A stretch of DNA of 36,007 nucleotides from JBOHDX01 sp050700835 (GCA_050700835.1 JBOHDX010000141.1:1-36007); one strand, 5' to 3'; positions 14,728 through 23,406 are shown, numbered from the stretch's first letter. Made by a program: numbers and translations. The notes: a model not told the origin generated them from the letters alone.

Positions 14728-16245
14728 TCAGTCGACGTCCACCCAGTCCAAGGTTCGCTGGACCGCCTTCTGCCACTGCGCGTAGCCCTCGTCTCGCTGC
14801 TGCTTGCTCCACTCGGGACTCCAGCGCTTGGCTTCGTTCCAGTTGGCGCGAAGCTCGTCGGTGTTGCCCCAGAAGCCCACCGCGAGGCCAGCCGCGTAGG
14901 CGGAGCCGAGCGCCGTGGTCTCGGCGACGACCGGTCGGCTGACCGGGACGCCGAGCACGTCCGCCTGGATCTGCATGCACAGCTCGTTGGCCGTCACCCC
15001 ACCGTCGACCTTGAGCACCTCCAGCGCCACTCCGGAATCCTTCTCCATGGCCTCGGCGACGTCGCGGCTCTGGTAGCAGATGGCCTCGAGAGTCGCCCGG
15101 GCAAGGTGTGCGTTGGTGTTGAACCTGGACAGCCCGACGATCGCCCCGCGTGCGTCCGAGCGCCAGTAGGGCGCGAACAGTCCGGAGAACGCGGGTACGA
15201 AGTAGACGCCACCGTTGTCGTCCACCTGCCGGGCCAACGACTCGCTCTGCGCGGCACCGCTGATGATGCCCAGCTGGTCCCGGAGCCACTGCACAGCCGA
15301 CCCGGTCACCGCGATCGAGCCCTCCAGGGCGTACACCGTGTCCTCGTCGCCGAACTTGTAGCAGACCGTGGTGAGCAGCCCTGCCTTTGACTTCACGATC
15401 TCGGTGCCGGTGTTGAGCAGCATGAAGTTGCCCGTGCCGTAGGTGTTCTTGGCCTCGCCCGTCGCGAAACAGACCTGGCCGACGGTCGCCGCCTGCTGGT
15501 CGCCGAGATCTCCGGTGAGCCGCACTTCGCCACCCAGCGGGCCGTTCTTCAGCGTCAGGCCGTACGGATCCGGCGCCGAGGAGGGCTTGATCGCCGGCAG
15601 CATCGACCTTGGGATGTTGAAGAAGCCGAGCAGCTCGTCGTCCCAGTCGAGCGTCTCGAGGTTCATCAGCATCGTGCGGCTGGCGTTCGTCGGATCGGTG
15701 ACGTGCACCCCTCCGTCGGCGCCGCCGGTGAGGTTCCACAGCAGCCACGAGTCGGTGTTGCCGAAGACGGCGTCGCCGCGTTCGGCGGCCTCGCGTACCC
15801 CGTCGACGTTCTCGAGGATCCATTGGATCTTGCCGCCCGAGAAGTACGTCGCCGGCGGCAAGCCCGCCTTGTTGCGGATCACGTCGCCTTTGCCCTCGCG
15901 TTCGAGTGCCGACGCGATCCGGTCGGTACGCGTGTCCTGCCACACGATCGCGTTGTAGTAGGGACGGCCGGTGTTCTTGTCCCACACGACGGACGTCTCA
16001 CGCTGGTTGGTGATTCCGAGCGCGGCGAGGTCGGAGTGGCTCAGCCCGGCCTTGCCGAGCGCGGTCTGGATCACCGCGGAGGTGCGCTCCCAGATCTCCA
16101 CGGGGTTGTGCTCGACCCACCCGGCCTGAGGGAGGATCTGCTCGTGCTCGAGCTGGTGCTTCGCCACCTCGTTCCCCGAGTGGTCGAAGATCATGAATCG
16201 GGTGCTGGTGGTGCCTTGGTCGACAGAGCCGACGTAGTCAGCCAT
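14728..16245 (-). CDS. glpK: Glycerol kinase
   Basis: The 505-residue FGGY-family kinase phosphorylates glycerol to sn-glycerol-3-phosphate with ATP. The N-terminal phosphate-binding loop is VGSVDQGTTSTRFMIFDHSG, and ITNQRETSVVWDKNTGRP is the glycerol-contacting strand. TYGTGNFMLLNTG and VDGGVTANELCMQIQADVLG are the family's later motifs. The length and C-terminus (TLDWVDVD) are normal. AGGAGAGAC lies just upstream of ATG 16245. It sits 62 bases after glpF and 58 before glpD, so one operon is likely. A second kinase lies in the divergent unit at 18008. Confidence 0.96.
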   Translation of the reverse strand: MADYVGSVDQGTTSTRFMIFDHSGNEVAKHQLEHEQILPQAGWVEHNPVEIWERTSAVIQTALGKAGLSHSDLAALGITNQRETSVVWDKNTGRPYYNAIVWQDTRTDRIASALEREGKGDVIRNKAGLPPATYFSGGKIQWILENVDGVREAAERGDAVFGNTDSWLLWNLTGGADGGVHVTDPTNASRTMLMNLETLDWDDELLGFFNIPRSMLPAIKPSSAPDPYGLTLKNGPLGGEVRLTGDLGDQQAATVGQVCFATGEAKNTYGTGNFMLLNTGTEIVKSKAGLLTTVCYKFGDEDTVYALEGSIAVTGSAVQWLRDQLGIISGAAQSESLARQVDDNGGVYFVPAFSGLFAPYWRSDARGAIVGLSRFNTNAHLARATLEAICYQSRDVAEAMEKDSGVALEVLKVDGGVTANELCMQIQADVLGVPVSRPVVAETTALGSAYAAGLAVGFWGNTDELRANWNEAKRWSPEWSKQQRDEGYAQWQKAVQRTLDWVDVD

Positions 16246-16307
16246 GAAGTCTCTCCTTGCAGTCTGGGCAGTCCTTGCCGGATCGAGTGGCGATGATCAG
16301 CGTGCCG

Positions 16308-17114
16308 TCACACGTTCGACGGCTCACCGACGGTGACCTCCTCGCCCTCAGTGGGCAGGAAGCGTTCGATGCACTGCTTCCAGATGAACCCTCCGACGAG
16401 AGCACCAATGATCGGCGCGATGATCGGGAGCCAGAAGTAGTAGTCCCCGTGTTGGTCCTTCCACGCAGTGCTGTAACCGGTGATGTACTCCGCCAGCCGC
16501 GGGCCGAAGTCTCGGGCCGGGTTGATGGCGTACCCCGCGTTGGACCCCCACGCCATGCCGATCGCGACGACGACGAGGCCGATCAGCAGCGGTCCGAGGT
16601 TCGCCAGCGGCGGATTGTTCGCCGCGTGGATCAGGGCGAAGATCAAGAACATCAGCAGGGCGGTGCCGATGATCTGGTCGAAGAACGCCGTAGGGATCGT
16701 GGCCGGTCCGCTGCCGTTGCCGGGCAGAGTGGCGAACACGAACTGTGACTTGAACGTGTGCCCCGGGTCGTACTGCTCAATCAGGTCCTGGTAGTTAAAC
16801 CGGATGATGATCGCCGCCACGAAGGCGCCGACCGTCTGGGCGATCGAATACGGGATCACCTTCCGCCACGGGAAGTCCGTGAAGGCGGCGAAGGCAACCG
16901 TGACGGCCGGGTTGAGGTGGGCGCCGGAGACGCGAGCCGCGGTGTAGACACCGAGGGTCACCCCCAGGCCCCAGGCCCACGCGATCGAGTTGTGGTCACC
17001 CAAGGTGCCGTTTGTGAGTACGACCTGAGCGACGACGCCGACGCCGAACAGGATCAGGATCAAGGTACCGACGAACTCCGCCGCCAGCTCCCCCAGAAGC
17101 GCGTTTCTCTTCAC
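16308..17114 (-). CDS. glpF: Glycerol uptake facilitator (aquaglyceroporin, MIP family)
   Basis: The 268-residue channel has six membrane helices and both NPA boxes: SGAHLNPAVTVAF and GYAINPARDFGPRL. The Asp after NPAR is typical of glycerol-conducting members. It lets glycerol diffuse through the cytoplasmic membrane. The start is GTG 17114 (VKRNALLGELAAEFVGTL), preceded by GGAGGAGGG. A long in-frame extension to 17654 only runs antisense through the regulator gene and is not native. It is first in the glpF-glpK-glpD unit and starts 133 bases from the divergent IclR gene. Confidence 0.93.
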   Translation of the reverse strand: MKRNALLGELAAEFVGTLILILFGVGVVAQVVLTNGTLGDHNSIAWAWGLGVTLGVYTAARVSGAHLNPAVTVAFAAFTDFPWRKVIPYSIAQTVGAFVAAIIIRFNYQDLIEQYDPGHTFKSQFVFATLPGNGSGPATIPTAFFDQIIGTALLMFLIFALIHAANNPPLANLGPLLIGLVVVAIGMAWGSNAGYAINPARDFGPRLAEYITGYSTAWKDQHGDYYFWLPIIAPIIGALVGGFIWKQCIERFLPTEGEEVTVGEPSNV

Positions 17115-17209
17115 GTGGTTCCCTCCTCCGATGTTCCCGGCCGGGGTGCATGGCACCGCGGCGGTGGCAGCGACGCTAGGAACGGGTGTGACGTGCGTCA
17201 ACGTGCGAC

Positions 17210-17226
17210 GTTCGACAATGTCGAAC
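17210..17226. promoter_or_regulatory. Likely IclR-type operator between glpF and the regulator
   Basis: GTTCGAC (17210-17216) and GTCGAAC (17220-17226) form a perfect 7-bp inverted repeat around AAT. It sits 20 bases before the regulator start and about 95 bases from glpF. The adjacent TGACGTGCGTCAAC is partly symmetric too. Position and symmetry fit the binding site of the IclR protein, controlling both arms; binding itself is inference. Confidence 0.5.
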
Positions 17227-17246
17227 CACGCGCCTAGGCTGCCGGC

Positions 17247-18011
17247 GTGCCAGGACATATCCAGGCAATCGAACGGGCAGCGGCGGTTCTGCGGTTGCTG
17301 AGCACCGCCACCCAGGACCTGGGACTGCAGGAGATCTCCGACGCGCTGGGGCTTCCCAAGACCACCGCGCACGGCATCGTGAAGACGCTGCGGCACCTGT
17401 CGCTGGTGGAGCAGGACCGTGACTCCAGGCGGTACCGGCTCGGCCGTGGCCTCGAGGAGCTCGGCGGCGGCGGGCTGGACCCCCATCTGCTCCGCTCGCA
17501 CAGCATCAACTGGGCCGACAGCCTGGCAGCCAACACCGGAGCCTCCGTGCTGGTCGGCGTGCCCCGCGCGGACGACGTCGAGGTGGTGCATCACGTATTC
17601 CGGCCCGACGGCAGCTCGCAACGGATGCGCATCGGCGAGACGCTGCCGCTGCATGCGACGGCGCTCGGCAAGGTCCTTCTCGCGTTCGGCACGGGCCTCG
17701 GTCCGCGGATGCGTTCACTGCGACTCGACCGCTACACCACCCGCACCGTGCAGCGACTGTCCCAGCTCGAGGAGGAGGTCGCGACAGCCCGGCGGCGGGG
17801 GTACGCCAGCACGCTCGGCGAGCACATCCCAGACGTGGCGAGCATCGCCGCCCCGATCCGGGCGTACGGCGGACTGGGAGTGGGCGCGGTCGCCCTGGTC
17901 GGACCCGCGGACCAGATCTGCACCCCGTCGGGCGCCCCCCGCAAGGCCTTGATCGACCGGGTCGTGTCCGCGGCGAAGTCGATCTCCGAGCAGCTGGAGC
18001 TGGACCCGTGA
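17247..18011 (+). CDS. IclR-family regulator of glycerol genes (GylR-like)
   Basis: The 254-residue protein starts at GTG 17247 (MPGHIQAIERAAAVLRLL). A winged helix-turn-helix follows, LQEISDALGLPKTTAHGIVK, then the IclR ligand domain with LPLHATALGKVLLAF and ASIAAPIRAYGG. IclR-type GylR proteins repress glycerol genes in Streptomyces and are released by a glycerol metabolite (established family knowledge). Its stop overlaps the GTG of a second glycerol kinase as GTGA, and it is divergent from glpF-glpK-glpD. Control of both units, including its own, is therefore likely. Confidence 0.88.
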   Translation: MPGHIQAIERAAAVLRLLSTATQDLGLQEISDALGLPKTTAHGIVKTLRHLSLVEQDRDSRRYRLGRGLEELGGGGLDPHLLRSHSINWADSLAANTGASVLVGVPRADDVEVVHHVFRPDGSSQRMRIGETLPLHATALGKVLLAFGTGLGPRMRSLRLDRYTTRTVQRLSQLEEEVATARRRGYASTLGEHIPDVASIAAPIRAYGGLGVGAVALVGPADQICTPSGAPRKALIDRVVSAAKSISEQLELDP

Positions 18012-19609
18012 ACGAGTCGTACGTCGCCGCGATCGATCAGGGCACCACGTCGACGCGCTGCCTGCTCTTCGACCATGCCGGTCGGATGGTGTCGGTGGCG
18101 CAGCACGAGCACCGGCAGTTGTTCCCACAACCGGGCTGGGTCGAGCACGACGCGATGGAGGTCTGGCACAACGTCACCCGGCTCGTGCCCCAGGCGATGA
18201 AGCGAGCCGGGGTGCGGTCCGACCAGCTGGCCGCCCTGGGGATCGCGAACCAGCGCGAGACCACTGTGGTGTGGGACGCCGGTACCGGCAAACCGGTCGC
18301 CAACGCCATCGTCTGGCAGGACACCAGGACCGACGAGATGGTGGAGAACCTCGCCGAGGGACCCGACGCCGCGCTGTTCGAGTCGGTGAGCGGACTCCCC
18401 CCGGCCACCTATTTCGCCGGTCCACGCCTGCGCTGGCTGCTGGACCATGTTCCCGGTCTGGCGCGACGAGCCGAGGTGGGCGAGGTGCTGTTCGGCACCA
18501 TGGAGAGCTGGCTGATCTGGAACCTCACCGGCGGACGCGAGGGGGGCGTCCACGTCACCGACGTGACGAACGCGAGCCGCACGATGCTGATGGACCTGAG
18601 GACGCTTCAGTGGGACGACCGGCTGCTCACGGCGCTCTGCATTCCGCGGGCGATGCTGCCGGCCATCCGGGGCAACGCGGACCCCTATGGCACCTGCGCC
18701 ACTGTGATCCCCGGCGTGACGATCGGCAGCGCCCTGGGCGACCAACAGGCGGCGCTGTTCGGACAGACCTGCTTCGACCCCGGCGAGGCCAAGTGCACCT
18801 ACGGCACCGGTGCCTTCGTGCTGATGAACACCGGCCAGCGGGTCGTCGACTCCAGCCACGGCCTACTGCCGACGGTGGCGTACGCGATCCCGGGCGAGTC
18901 ACCGGTGTACGCCCTCGAGGGCTCGATCGCGATGACCGGCTCGCTCGTTCAGTGGTTCCGCGACTCGTTGGAGATGATCTCGTCGGCACCGCAGATCGAG
19001 ACGCTGGCCCGCGGCGTTTCGGACAACGGTGGCTGCTACATCGTGCCGGCCTTCTCGGGGTTGTTCGCCCCGCACTGGCGAGCCGACGCCCGCGGGGTCG
19101 TGGTCGGCCTCACGTCGTACGTGAAGAAGGGGCATCTGGCGCGGGCGGTGCTCGAAGCGACGGCCTGGCAGACCCGCGACGTGATCGACGCGATGTACGC
19201 CGACTCCGAGATCGCGTTGCGACGGCTCAAGGTGGACGGCGGGATGACGTCCAACCATCTGCTGATGCAGTTCGTCGCCGACGTCCTCGACGTCGCAGTC
19301 GAGCGGCCGATGGTCGCCGAGACGGTGTCGCTGGGCGCCGCCTACGCGGCCGGCCTGGCGGTGGGGTACTGGTCCGACCTCGAAGGGTTGCGCGGCAACT
19401 GGCACCGGGCGGCCCGGTGGGAGTCGCAGATGGACGCCGACCTGCGGGCGTTTGAGCATGAGCAGTGGCGGCGGGCCGTGGAGCGCACGTACGGCTGGGT
19501 GCGCCCCCGTCACGGCGCCGCTCCTCGCGCCGCTCCCCCTACCCCCGGCGCCGCTCCCCCCACCCCCCTTCGCGATCCGACAGTTACGCACGCCGCCGAG
19601 CGTGCGTAA
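18008..19609 (+). CDS. Second glycerol kinase paralogue, with a repeat-encoded C-terminal tail
   Basis: This is an FGGY kinase with the same motifs as GlpK: AAIDQGTTSTRCLLFDHAG, NQRETTVVWDAGTGKP, CTYGTGAFVLMNTG and VDGGMTSNHLLMQFVADVL. It should also phosphorylate glycerol, but another polyol is possible. The translational overlap with the IclR regulator (GTGA at 18008-18011) ties it to the glycerol response. The family normally ends near RTYGWVRP (19507). Here 33 more residues follow, Ala/Pro-rich and then DPTVTHAAERA. They are encoded by low-complexity DNA and by the palindromic repeat that supplies the stop codon. The native stop seems to have been lost through repeat insertion. Confidence 0.88.
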   Translation: MNESYVAAIDQGTTSTRCLLFDHAGRMVSVAQHEHRQLFPQPGWVEHDAMEVWHNVTRLVPQAMKRAGVRSDQLAALGIANQRETTVVWDAGTGKPVANAIVWQDTRTDEMVENLAEGPDAALFESVSGLPPATYFAGPRLRWLLDHVPGLARRAEVGEVLFGTMESWLIWNLTGGREGGVHVTDVTNASRTMLMDLRTLQWDDRLLTALCIPRAMLPAIRGNADPYGTCATVIPGVTIGSALGDQQAALFGQTCFDPGEAKCTYGTGAFVLMNTGQRVVDSSHGLLPTVAYAIPGESPVYALEGSIAMTGSLVQWFRDSLEMISSAPQIETLARGVSDNGGCYIVPAFSGLFAPHWRADARGVVVGLTSYVKKGHLARAVLEATAWQTRDVIDAMYADSEIALRRLKVDGGMTSNHLLMQFVADVLDVAVERPMVAETVSLGAAYAAGLAVGYWSDLEGLRGNWHRAARWESQMDADLRAFEHEQWRRAVERTYGWVRPRHGAAPRAAPPTPGAAPPTPLRDPTVTHAAERA

Positions 19610-19834
19610 CTGTCGGATGGCTGCCCAGGGTTGAGGCGGTGCCGCGCCCCCGTCTCGGGCGCCCCGCTCCCACCCCCCTTGACGATCCGACAGCTACGCA
19701 CGCCGCCGAGGGTGCGTAACTGTCGGAAGAGCGCCCAGGGCGGGAAGCGATGGTGCGTAAGTGTCGGATCAGCGCCGAGGGTGGGAAGCGGTGGTGCGCA
19801 ACTGTCGGATCAGCGCCCATGGGTAGCCCGGGGT
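19515..19834. repeat. Block of palindromic and 41-bp tandem repeats
   Basis: The 16-mer GTGCGTAACTGTCGGA occurs six times with few changes: inverted at 19576 and 19686, direct at 19602, 19712, 19753 and 19794. The first pair makes a perfect 19-bp hairpin (19575-19593 with 19600-19618, loop CGCCGA). The second pair makes a near-perfect one. The last three direct copies are spaced exactly 41 bases apart, sharing AGCGCC-AGGG-GGGAAGCG between them. A C-rich lead (GCGCCGCTCCC, then CACCCCCCTT) precedes the first hairpin and a variant precedes the second, so a larger unit of about 110 bases is itself duplicated. The block fills the gap between the convergent kinase and pirin genes. Confidence 0.85.
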
Positions 19835-20826
19835 CAGTCGGGGTTGCGGGACTCGACGACCTGGGTGGGCGCGCCGTGTACGGCCGGGATCTGACCCATC
19901 CGCCCGGCCTGGAAGTCCTCGAACGCCTCGATCACCTCGGCGCGGGTGTTCATCACGAACGGTCCCGCCCAGGCCACCGGCTCACGGATCGGCAGGCCGC
20001 CGAGGACGAGCACCTCCAGGTTGGGGCTGTGCCCGTCCTGATGGGCGTCGGCCGCCAGCGTGACCGAGTCGCCGGGGCCGAAGACCGCAAGCTGCCCGGT
20101 GCGTACCGGACGCTGCTCGGGGCCGACGGTGCCGTGACCCGCGAGGACGTAGACCAGTGCGTTGAAGTCCTTGCGCCAGGGCAAACTGACCCGTGCGGTC
20201 GGGGACACGGTGGCGTGCACCATGGTCATCGGAGTGTACGTCGACCCCGGCCCGTTGTGGCCGTCGAGGTCGCCCGCGATCACCCGCAGCAGCGCGCCGG
20301 CGTCCGGCGTGGACAACAAGGCGATCTGCGACGCGCGCAGGTCCTGGTAGCGCGGATCGGCCCACTTCTGGGCGCGTGGGAGGTTGACCCACAGCTGGAT
20401 CCCGTGAAAGAGCCCGCCACTCAGGACGAGCGCCTCCGGCGGCTTCTCGATGTGGAGGATGCCCGCGCCGGCAGTCATCCACTGGGTGTCGCCGTTGGTG
20501 ATGACTCCACCGCCCCCGTTGGAGTCGTTGTGCTCGAAGACGCCGTCCATGATGTAGGTAACCGTCTCGAAGCCGCGGTGGGGATGCCACGGGGTGCCCT
20601 TGGGCTCGCCCGGGGCGTACTCGACCTCACCCATCTGGTCCATGTGCACAAACGGGTCGAGGTCGGCCAGGTCCACTCCGGCGAATGCGCGGCGTACCGG
20701 GAAGCCCTCGCCCTCGACGCCGCTGGGCGCCGTGACGACGGTACGCACAGGCCGAGAAGTGGAGTCGGGCAGGGCGGCCACGATGCGTGGCAGGGTGGTC
20801 AGGTCATCGACTGTGATGGCGGGCAT
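19834..20826 (-). CDS. Pirin-family bicupin with long N-terminus
   Basis: The 330-residue protein has a pirin core: DLADLDPFVHMDQMGEVEYA, then GTPWHPHRGFETVTYIMDG with the His ligands, and HNDSNGGGGVITNGDTQWM, GAGILHIEKPPE with the remaining cupin ligands. The C-terminal pirin domain (RVSLPWRKDFNALVYVLAG) is present. It is a cytosolic metal-binding protein; enzyme versus regulatory role is open. ATG 20826 follows GGAGG; the frame beyond it is not native. A MarR-type palindrome lies 58 bases upstream. It differs clearly from the pirin at 12115 in length and sequence. Confidence 0.85.
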   Translation of the reverse strand: MPAITVDDLTTLPRIVAALPDSTSRPVRTVVTAPSGVEGEGFPVRRAFAGVDLADLDPFVHMDQMGEVEYAPGEPKGTPWHPHRGFETVTYIMDGVFEHNDSNGGGGVITNGDTQWMTAGAGILHIEKPPEALVLSGGLFHGIQLWVNLPRAQKWADPRYQDLRASQIALLSTPDAGALLRVIAGDLDGHNGPGSTYTPMTMVHATVSPTARVSLPWRKDFNALVYVLAGHGTVGPEQRPVRTGQLAVFGPGDSVTLAADAHQDGHSPNLEVLVLGGLPIREPVAWAGPFVMNTRAEVIEAFEDFQAGRMGQIPAVHGAPTQVVESRNPD

Positions 20827-20883
20827 CGGGGAACCTCCGGTTCGGGCGTCGCCCACGTCGGGCAAGTACCCGGTACAACGATA

Positions 20884-20897
20884 GTTGATACTTCAAC
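20884..20897. promoter_or_regulatory. MarR-type operator palindrome
   Basis: GTTGA-TACT-TCAAC is a perfect 5-bp inverted repeat in an AT-rich patch upstream of the pirin gene. TTGA...TCAA palindromes are typical MarR/OhrR-family sites, and pirin genes are often under such repressors. No MarR gene is in the window. Confidence 0.45.
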
Positions 20898-21006
20898 ATT
20901 CCACCAGGGTCAGCCGGCCGGCGGTCGCCTTCTGGTGGCGTGTCGCCGTCTGGTGGACTCGGGCTTACTGTTCCGCGAGTCAGTAACTGGTGACTAGTCT
21001 GCCCTG

Positions 21007-22611
21007 ATGAACACCACCGAAGGCAGCACCTCCGCCGGCACCGAGCGCGTCGACGTGGCGATCGTCGGCGGCGGGCACAACGCGCTGGTCGCCGCCACCT
21101 ACCTGGCCCGCTCCGGTCTGCGCACCGTCGTTCTCGAACGACTCGACCACACCGGGGGCGCCGCGGTCAGCGCCGAGGCGTTCGCGGGCGTGCCAGCCCG
21201 GCTGTCGCGCTACTCCTACCTCGTGTCCCTGATGCCACCGGAGCTGATCACCGACCTCGGCCTGCGGCTGGAGCTGCGTTCACGCACCACCGCGGCGTAC
21301 ACGCCGATCGTGCGTGACGGCAAGCACACCGGGCTGATGGTCGAACGACGCGAGTCCACGACGACGGAAGAGTCCTTCCGGGCGCTGACCGGCTCAGGGG
21401 AGGAGTACGCCGCGTGGACCCGCTTCTACGCCGACGTGGCCGGGATGGCCCGGGCGGTGTGGCCGACGCTGCTGAGCCCGCTGCCCACGGCGGCCCATCT
21501 TCGTGCCCAGCTGGACGCCCGCACCTGGGAGTCGTTCATGCAGCGACCGCTGAGCGAGGTGCTGGAGGATCGATTCAAGGACGACGAGGTACGCGGCGTG
21601 GTCGCCACCGACGGTTTGATCGGCACCTTCGCGTCGGTCTCCGACCCGTCGCTGCGGCAGAACCGCTGTTTCCTTTACCACCTGATCGGCAACGGGACCG
21701 GCGAGTGGCGGGTGCCCGTCGGCGGCATGGGGGCCGTGACCGACGAGTTGGCACGCGTGGCGCATGCCGCCGGCGCCGAGCTCCGCACCGATGCCGAGGT
21801 CACCTCGATCGACGCCGACGAGACTGGGGCCACATTGACGGTGCGAAGCGGTGACAGCGAGTACGCCCTGGCCAGCGACTGGGTGCTGTCCGGTGCCGCC
21901 CCCAGCGTGCTGGCGCGACTGCGCGGTCGCACGCATGAGAGTGCTCCCGGCGCCCAGGTGAAGATCAACCTGCTGGTACGCACGCTGCCACGACTTCGCT
22001 CGGGCGCGGACCCGACCGCTGCGTTCGCCGGCACGCTGCACCTGGCCGAGGGCTACGACGAGCTGGAGCGTGCCTACCGGGACGCCTCGACCGGGGAGCT
22101 GCCGACCGTGGTCCCGGGCGAGATGTACTGTCACTCGCTCACCGACCCCTCGATCCTCGGCGACGACCTGGCCGCCCGGGGCTATCACACGTTCACCTTC
22201 TTCGGCCTGCACACCCCGCCCGAGGTGTTCGAGCCGGACGTACCCACGCTGCGCGACGAAGCGGTACGCCGGGTCATCGCCGCCCTCGACGAGCATCTCG
22301 AGGAGCCGCTCGAGTCGATTCTCGCGACTGATGCCGAGGGCCGGCCATGTCTGGAAGCCAAGACCCCGCAGGACGTCGAGGAGGCGTTGGCGATGCCTGG
22401 CGGCAACATCTTCCACGGAGACCTCGACTGGCCCTGGTTGGACGAGGACGAGCCCGCCGAGACTCCCGCGCAGCGGTGGGGTGTCTCAACCCCGGACCCC
22501 CGGATCCTGATCTGCGGCGCGGGCGCTCAACGCGGAGGCGCCGTCAGCGGGTTGGGCGGACACAACGCTGCGCACGCGCTGTTGGAGTCGCTGGGCCGAG
22601 CCCGGACATGA
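21007..22611 (+). CDS. Phytoene-desaturase-like FAD-dependent oxidoreductase
   Basis: The 534-residue protein opens with a dinucleotide-binding fold, VDVAIVGGGHNALVAATYLA, and the extension VVLERLDHTGGAAVSAEAF typical of the CrtI/phytoene dehydrogenase family. The C-terminal FAD contact is ILICGAGAQRGGAVSGLGG followed by HNAAHALLESL. Related proteins desaturate carotenoids or act on other lipophilic substrates. No other carotenoid gene is in the window, so the substrate is open. ATG 21007 is chosen; it is divergent from the pirin across 180 bases. A hairpin repeat begins one base after its stop codon. Confidence 0.8.
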   Translation: MNTTEGSTSAGTERVDVAIVGGGHNALVAATYLARSGLRTVVLERLDHTGGAAVSAEAFAGVPARLSRYSYLVSLMPPELITDLGLRLELRSRTTAAYTPIVRDGKHTGLMVERRESTTTEESFRALTGSGEEYAAWTRFYADVAGMARAVWPTLLSPLPTAAHLRAQLDARTWESFMQRPLSEVLEDRFKDDEVRGVVATDGLIGTFASVSDPSLRQNRCFLYHLIGNGTGEWRVPVGGMGAVTDELARVAHAAGAELRTDAEVTSIDADETGATLTVRSGDSEYALASDWVLSGAAPSVLARLRGRTHESAPGAQVKINLLVRTLPRLRSGADPTAAFAGTLHLAEGYDELERAYRDASTGELPTVVPGEMYCHSLTDPSILGDDLAARGYHTFTFFGLHTPPEVFEPDVPTLRDEAVRRVIAALDEHLEEPLESILATDAEGRPCLEAKTPQDVEEALAMPGGNIFHGDLDWPWLDEDEPAETPAQRWGVSTPDPRILICGAGAQRGGAVSGLGGHNAAHALLESLGRART

Positions 22612-22655
22612 GAATCGACATCTCGGTGGTCATGGCAACCTCAGTGTCGATTCTT
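22612..22655. repeat. Hairpin repeat, copy B of the 43-bp dispersed palindrome
   Basis: GAATCGACA (22612-22620) pairs with TGTCGATTC (22645-22653). The 43-base core 22613-22655 has the same first ten bases (AATCGACATC), last eleven (TGTCGATTCTT) and length as the copy at 1688-1730, while the middle differs. It starts directly after the oxidoreductase stop and may terminate it. Confidence 0.7.
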
Positions 22656-22723
22656 CGGTCCAAGCACCGGCTGCGGCCGATTCGGCCGGCCGTACACCCG
22701 CTGCTATCGTTGCCTCTGCTCCT

Positions 22724-22799
<76 letters not shown>

Positions 22800-22960
22800 C
22801 CTCTGGATTCAGCGGCTGGCGATCGCGGCACGCTCTTCGAGAATCTCACCACAGCATCGAGGAGCCCGACGTGCAGGCCGTCGACGGTCGTCACCAACCA
22901 ATGCGCTGCAGGTCCAAGAAGGCGTGCAACGACTCGACCTGGTAGCCCACGTGTCGTGAC

Positions 22961-23332
22961 CTACTTCCGCACGCCTTCCTTGTGCGACCGGGACAACCGC
23001 CGGCGCAGCTGCCAGATCCGCAGGCTGCCGGCTGTGCCGGTGAGCACGACGCCCGCCAACGCCGAAACCAGCATCGCCACGGCGAGCGGAAGATGCCCGG
23101 TGGCGCCCAAGTAGGAGATCTGCACCGACTGCGTGTTCTGCAGGATGAAGATGAGCAGGAGCACCAGCACGACGGCGAAACCCATCAGCGCAGCCCAGGC
23201 TCCGCTGATGCGTGACCTGCGCAGCGGGTTGGCGCGGTCCGGTGCCGTCGTCGATGTCTGCGGGTCCGGTGCAGCGACCGGCTCGGGTTGCTCGGGCCGC
23301 TCGCCTCCGGTACGCGCCGTGTCATCGGTCAT
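22961..23332 (-). CDS. LapA-domain (DUF1049) membrane protein
   Basis: About 123 residues from ATG 23332 (MTDDTARTGGERPEQPEP). After an acidic, Pro-rich start come two membrane helices, AALMGFAVVLVLLLIFILQN and LPLAVAMLVSALAGVVLTG. Between them NTQSVQISYLG is the LapA/DUF1049 hallmark. A basic cytoplasmic tail (RIWQLRRRLSRSHKEG) ends it. In Gram-negatives LapA assists lipopolysaccharide assembly; in actinobacteria the role is unknown. The frame extends to 23359, but the trimmed start fits better and leaves room for the divergent hydrolase promoter. Confidence 0.8.
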   Translation of the reverse strand: MTDDTARTGGERPEQPEPVAAPDPQTSTTAPDRANPLRRSRISGAWAALMGFAVVLVLLLIFILQNTQSVQISYLGATGHLPLAVAMLVSALAGVVLTGTAGSLRIWQLRRRLSRSHKEGVRK

Positions 23333-23406
23333 GGATCCATCTTCGCCCACCCGGAGCAATTGCGCCGCCCCTGTGACGCCGGCCCACGATCGGGCAGGCT
23401 GTAGGC

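Noticed and set aside
17115..17654. Long N-terminal extension of GlpF
   Set aside because: It runs antisense through the IclR regulator. The strong ribosome site and the conserved MKRNALLGE-like start at 17114 mark the true beginning.
22800..22960. Possible gene remnant on the minus strand after tRNA-Lys
   Set aside because: Short pieces such as VTTVDGLHVGLLDAV look protein-like, but they are split over frames and too short to assign. I see no start or ribosome site.
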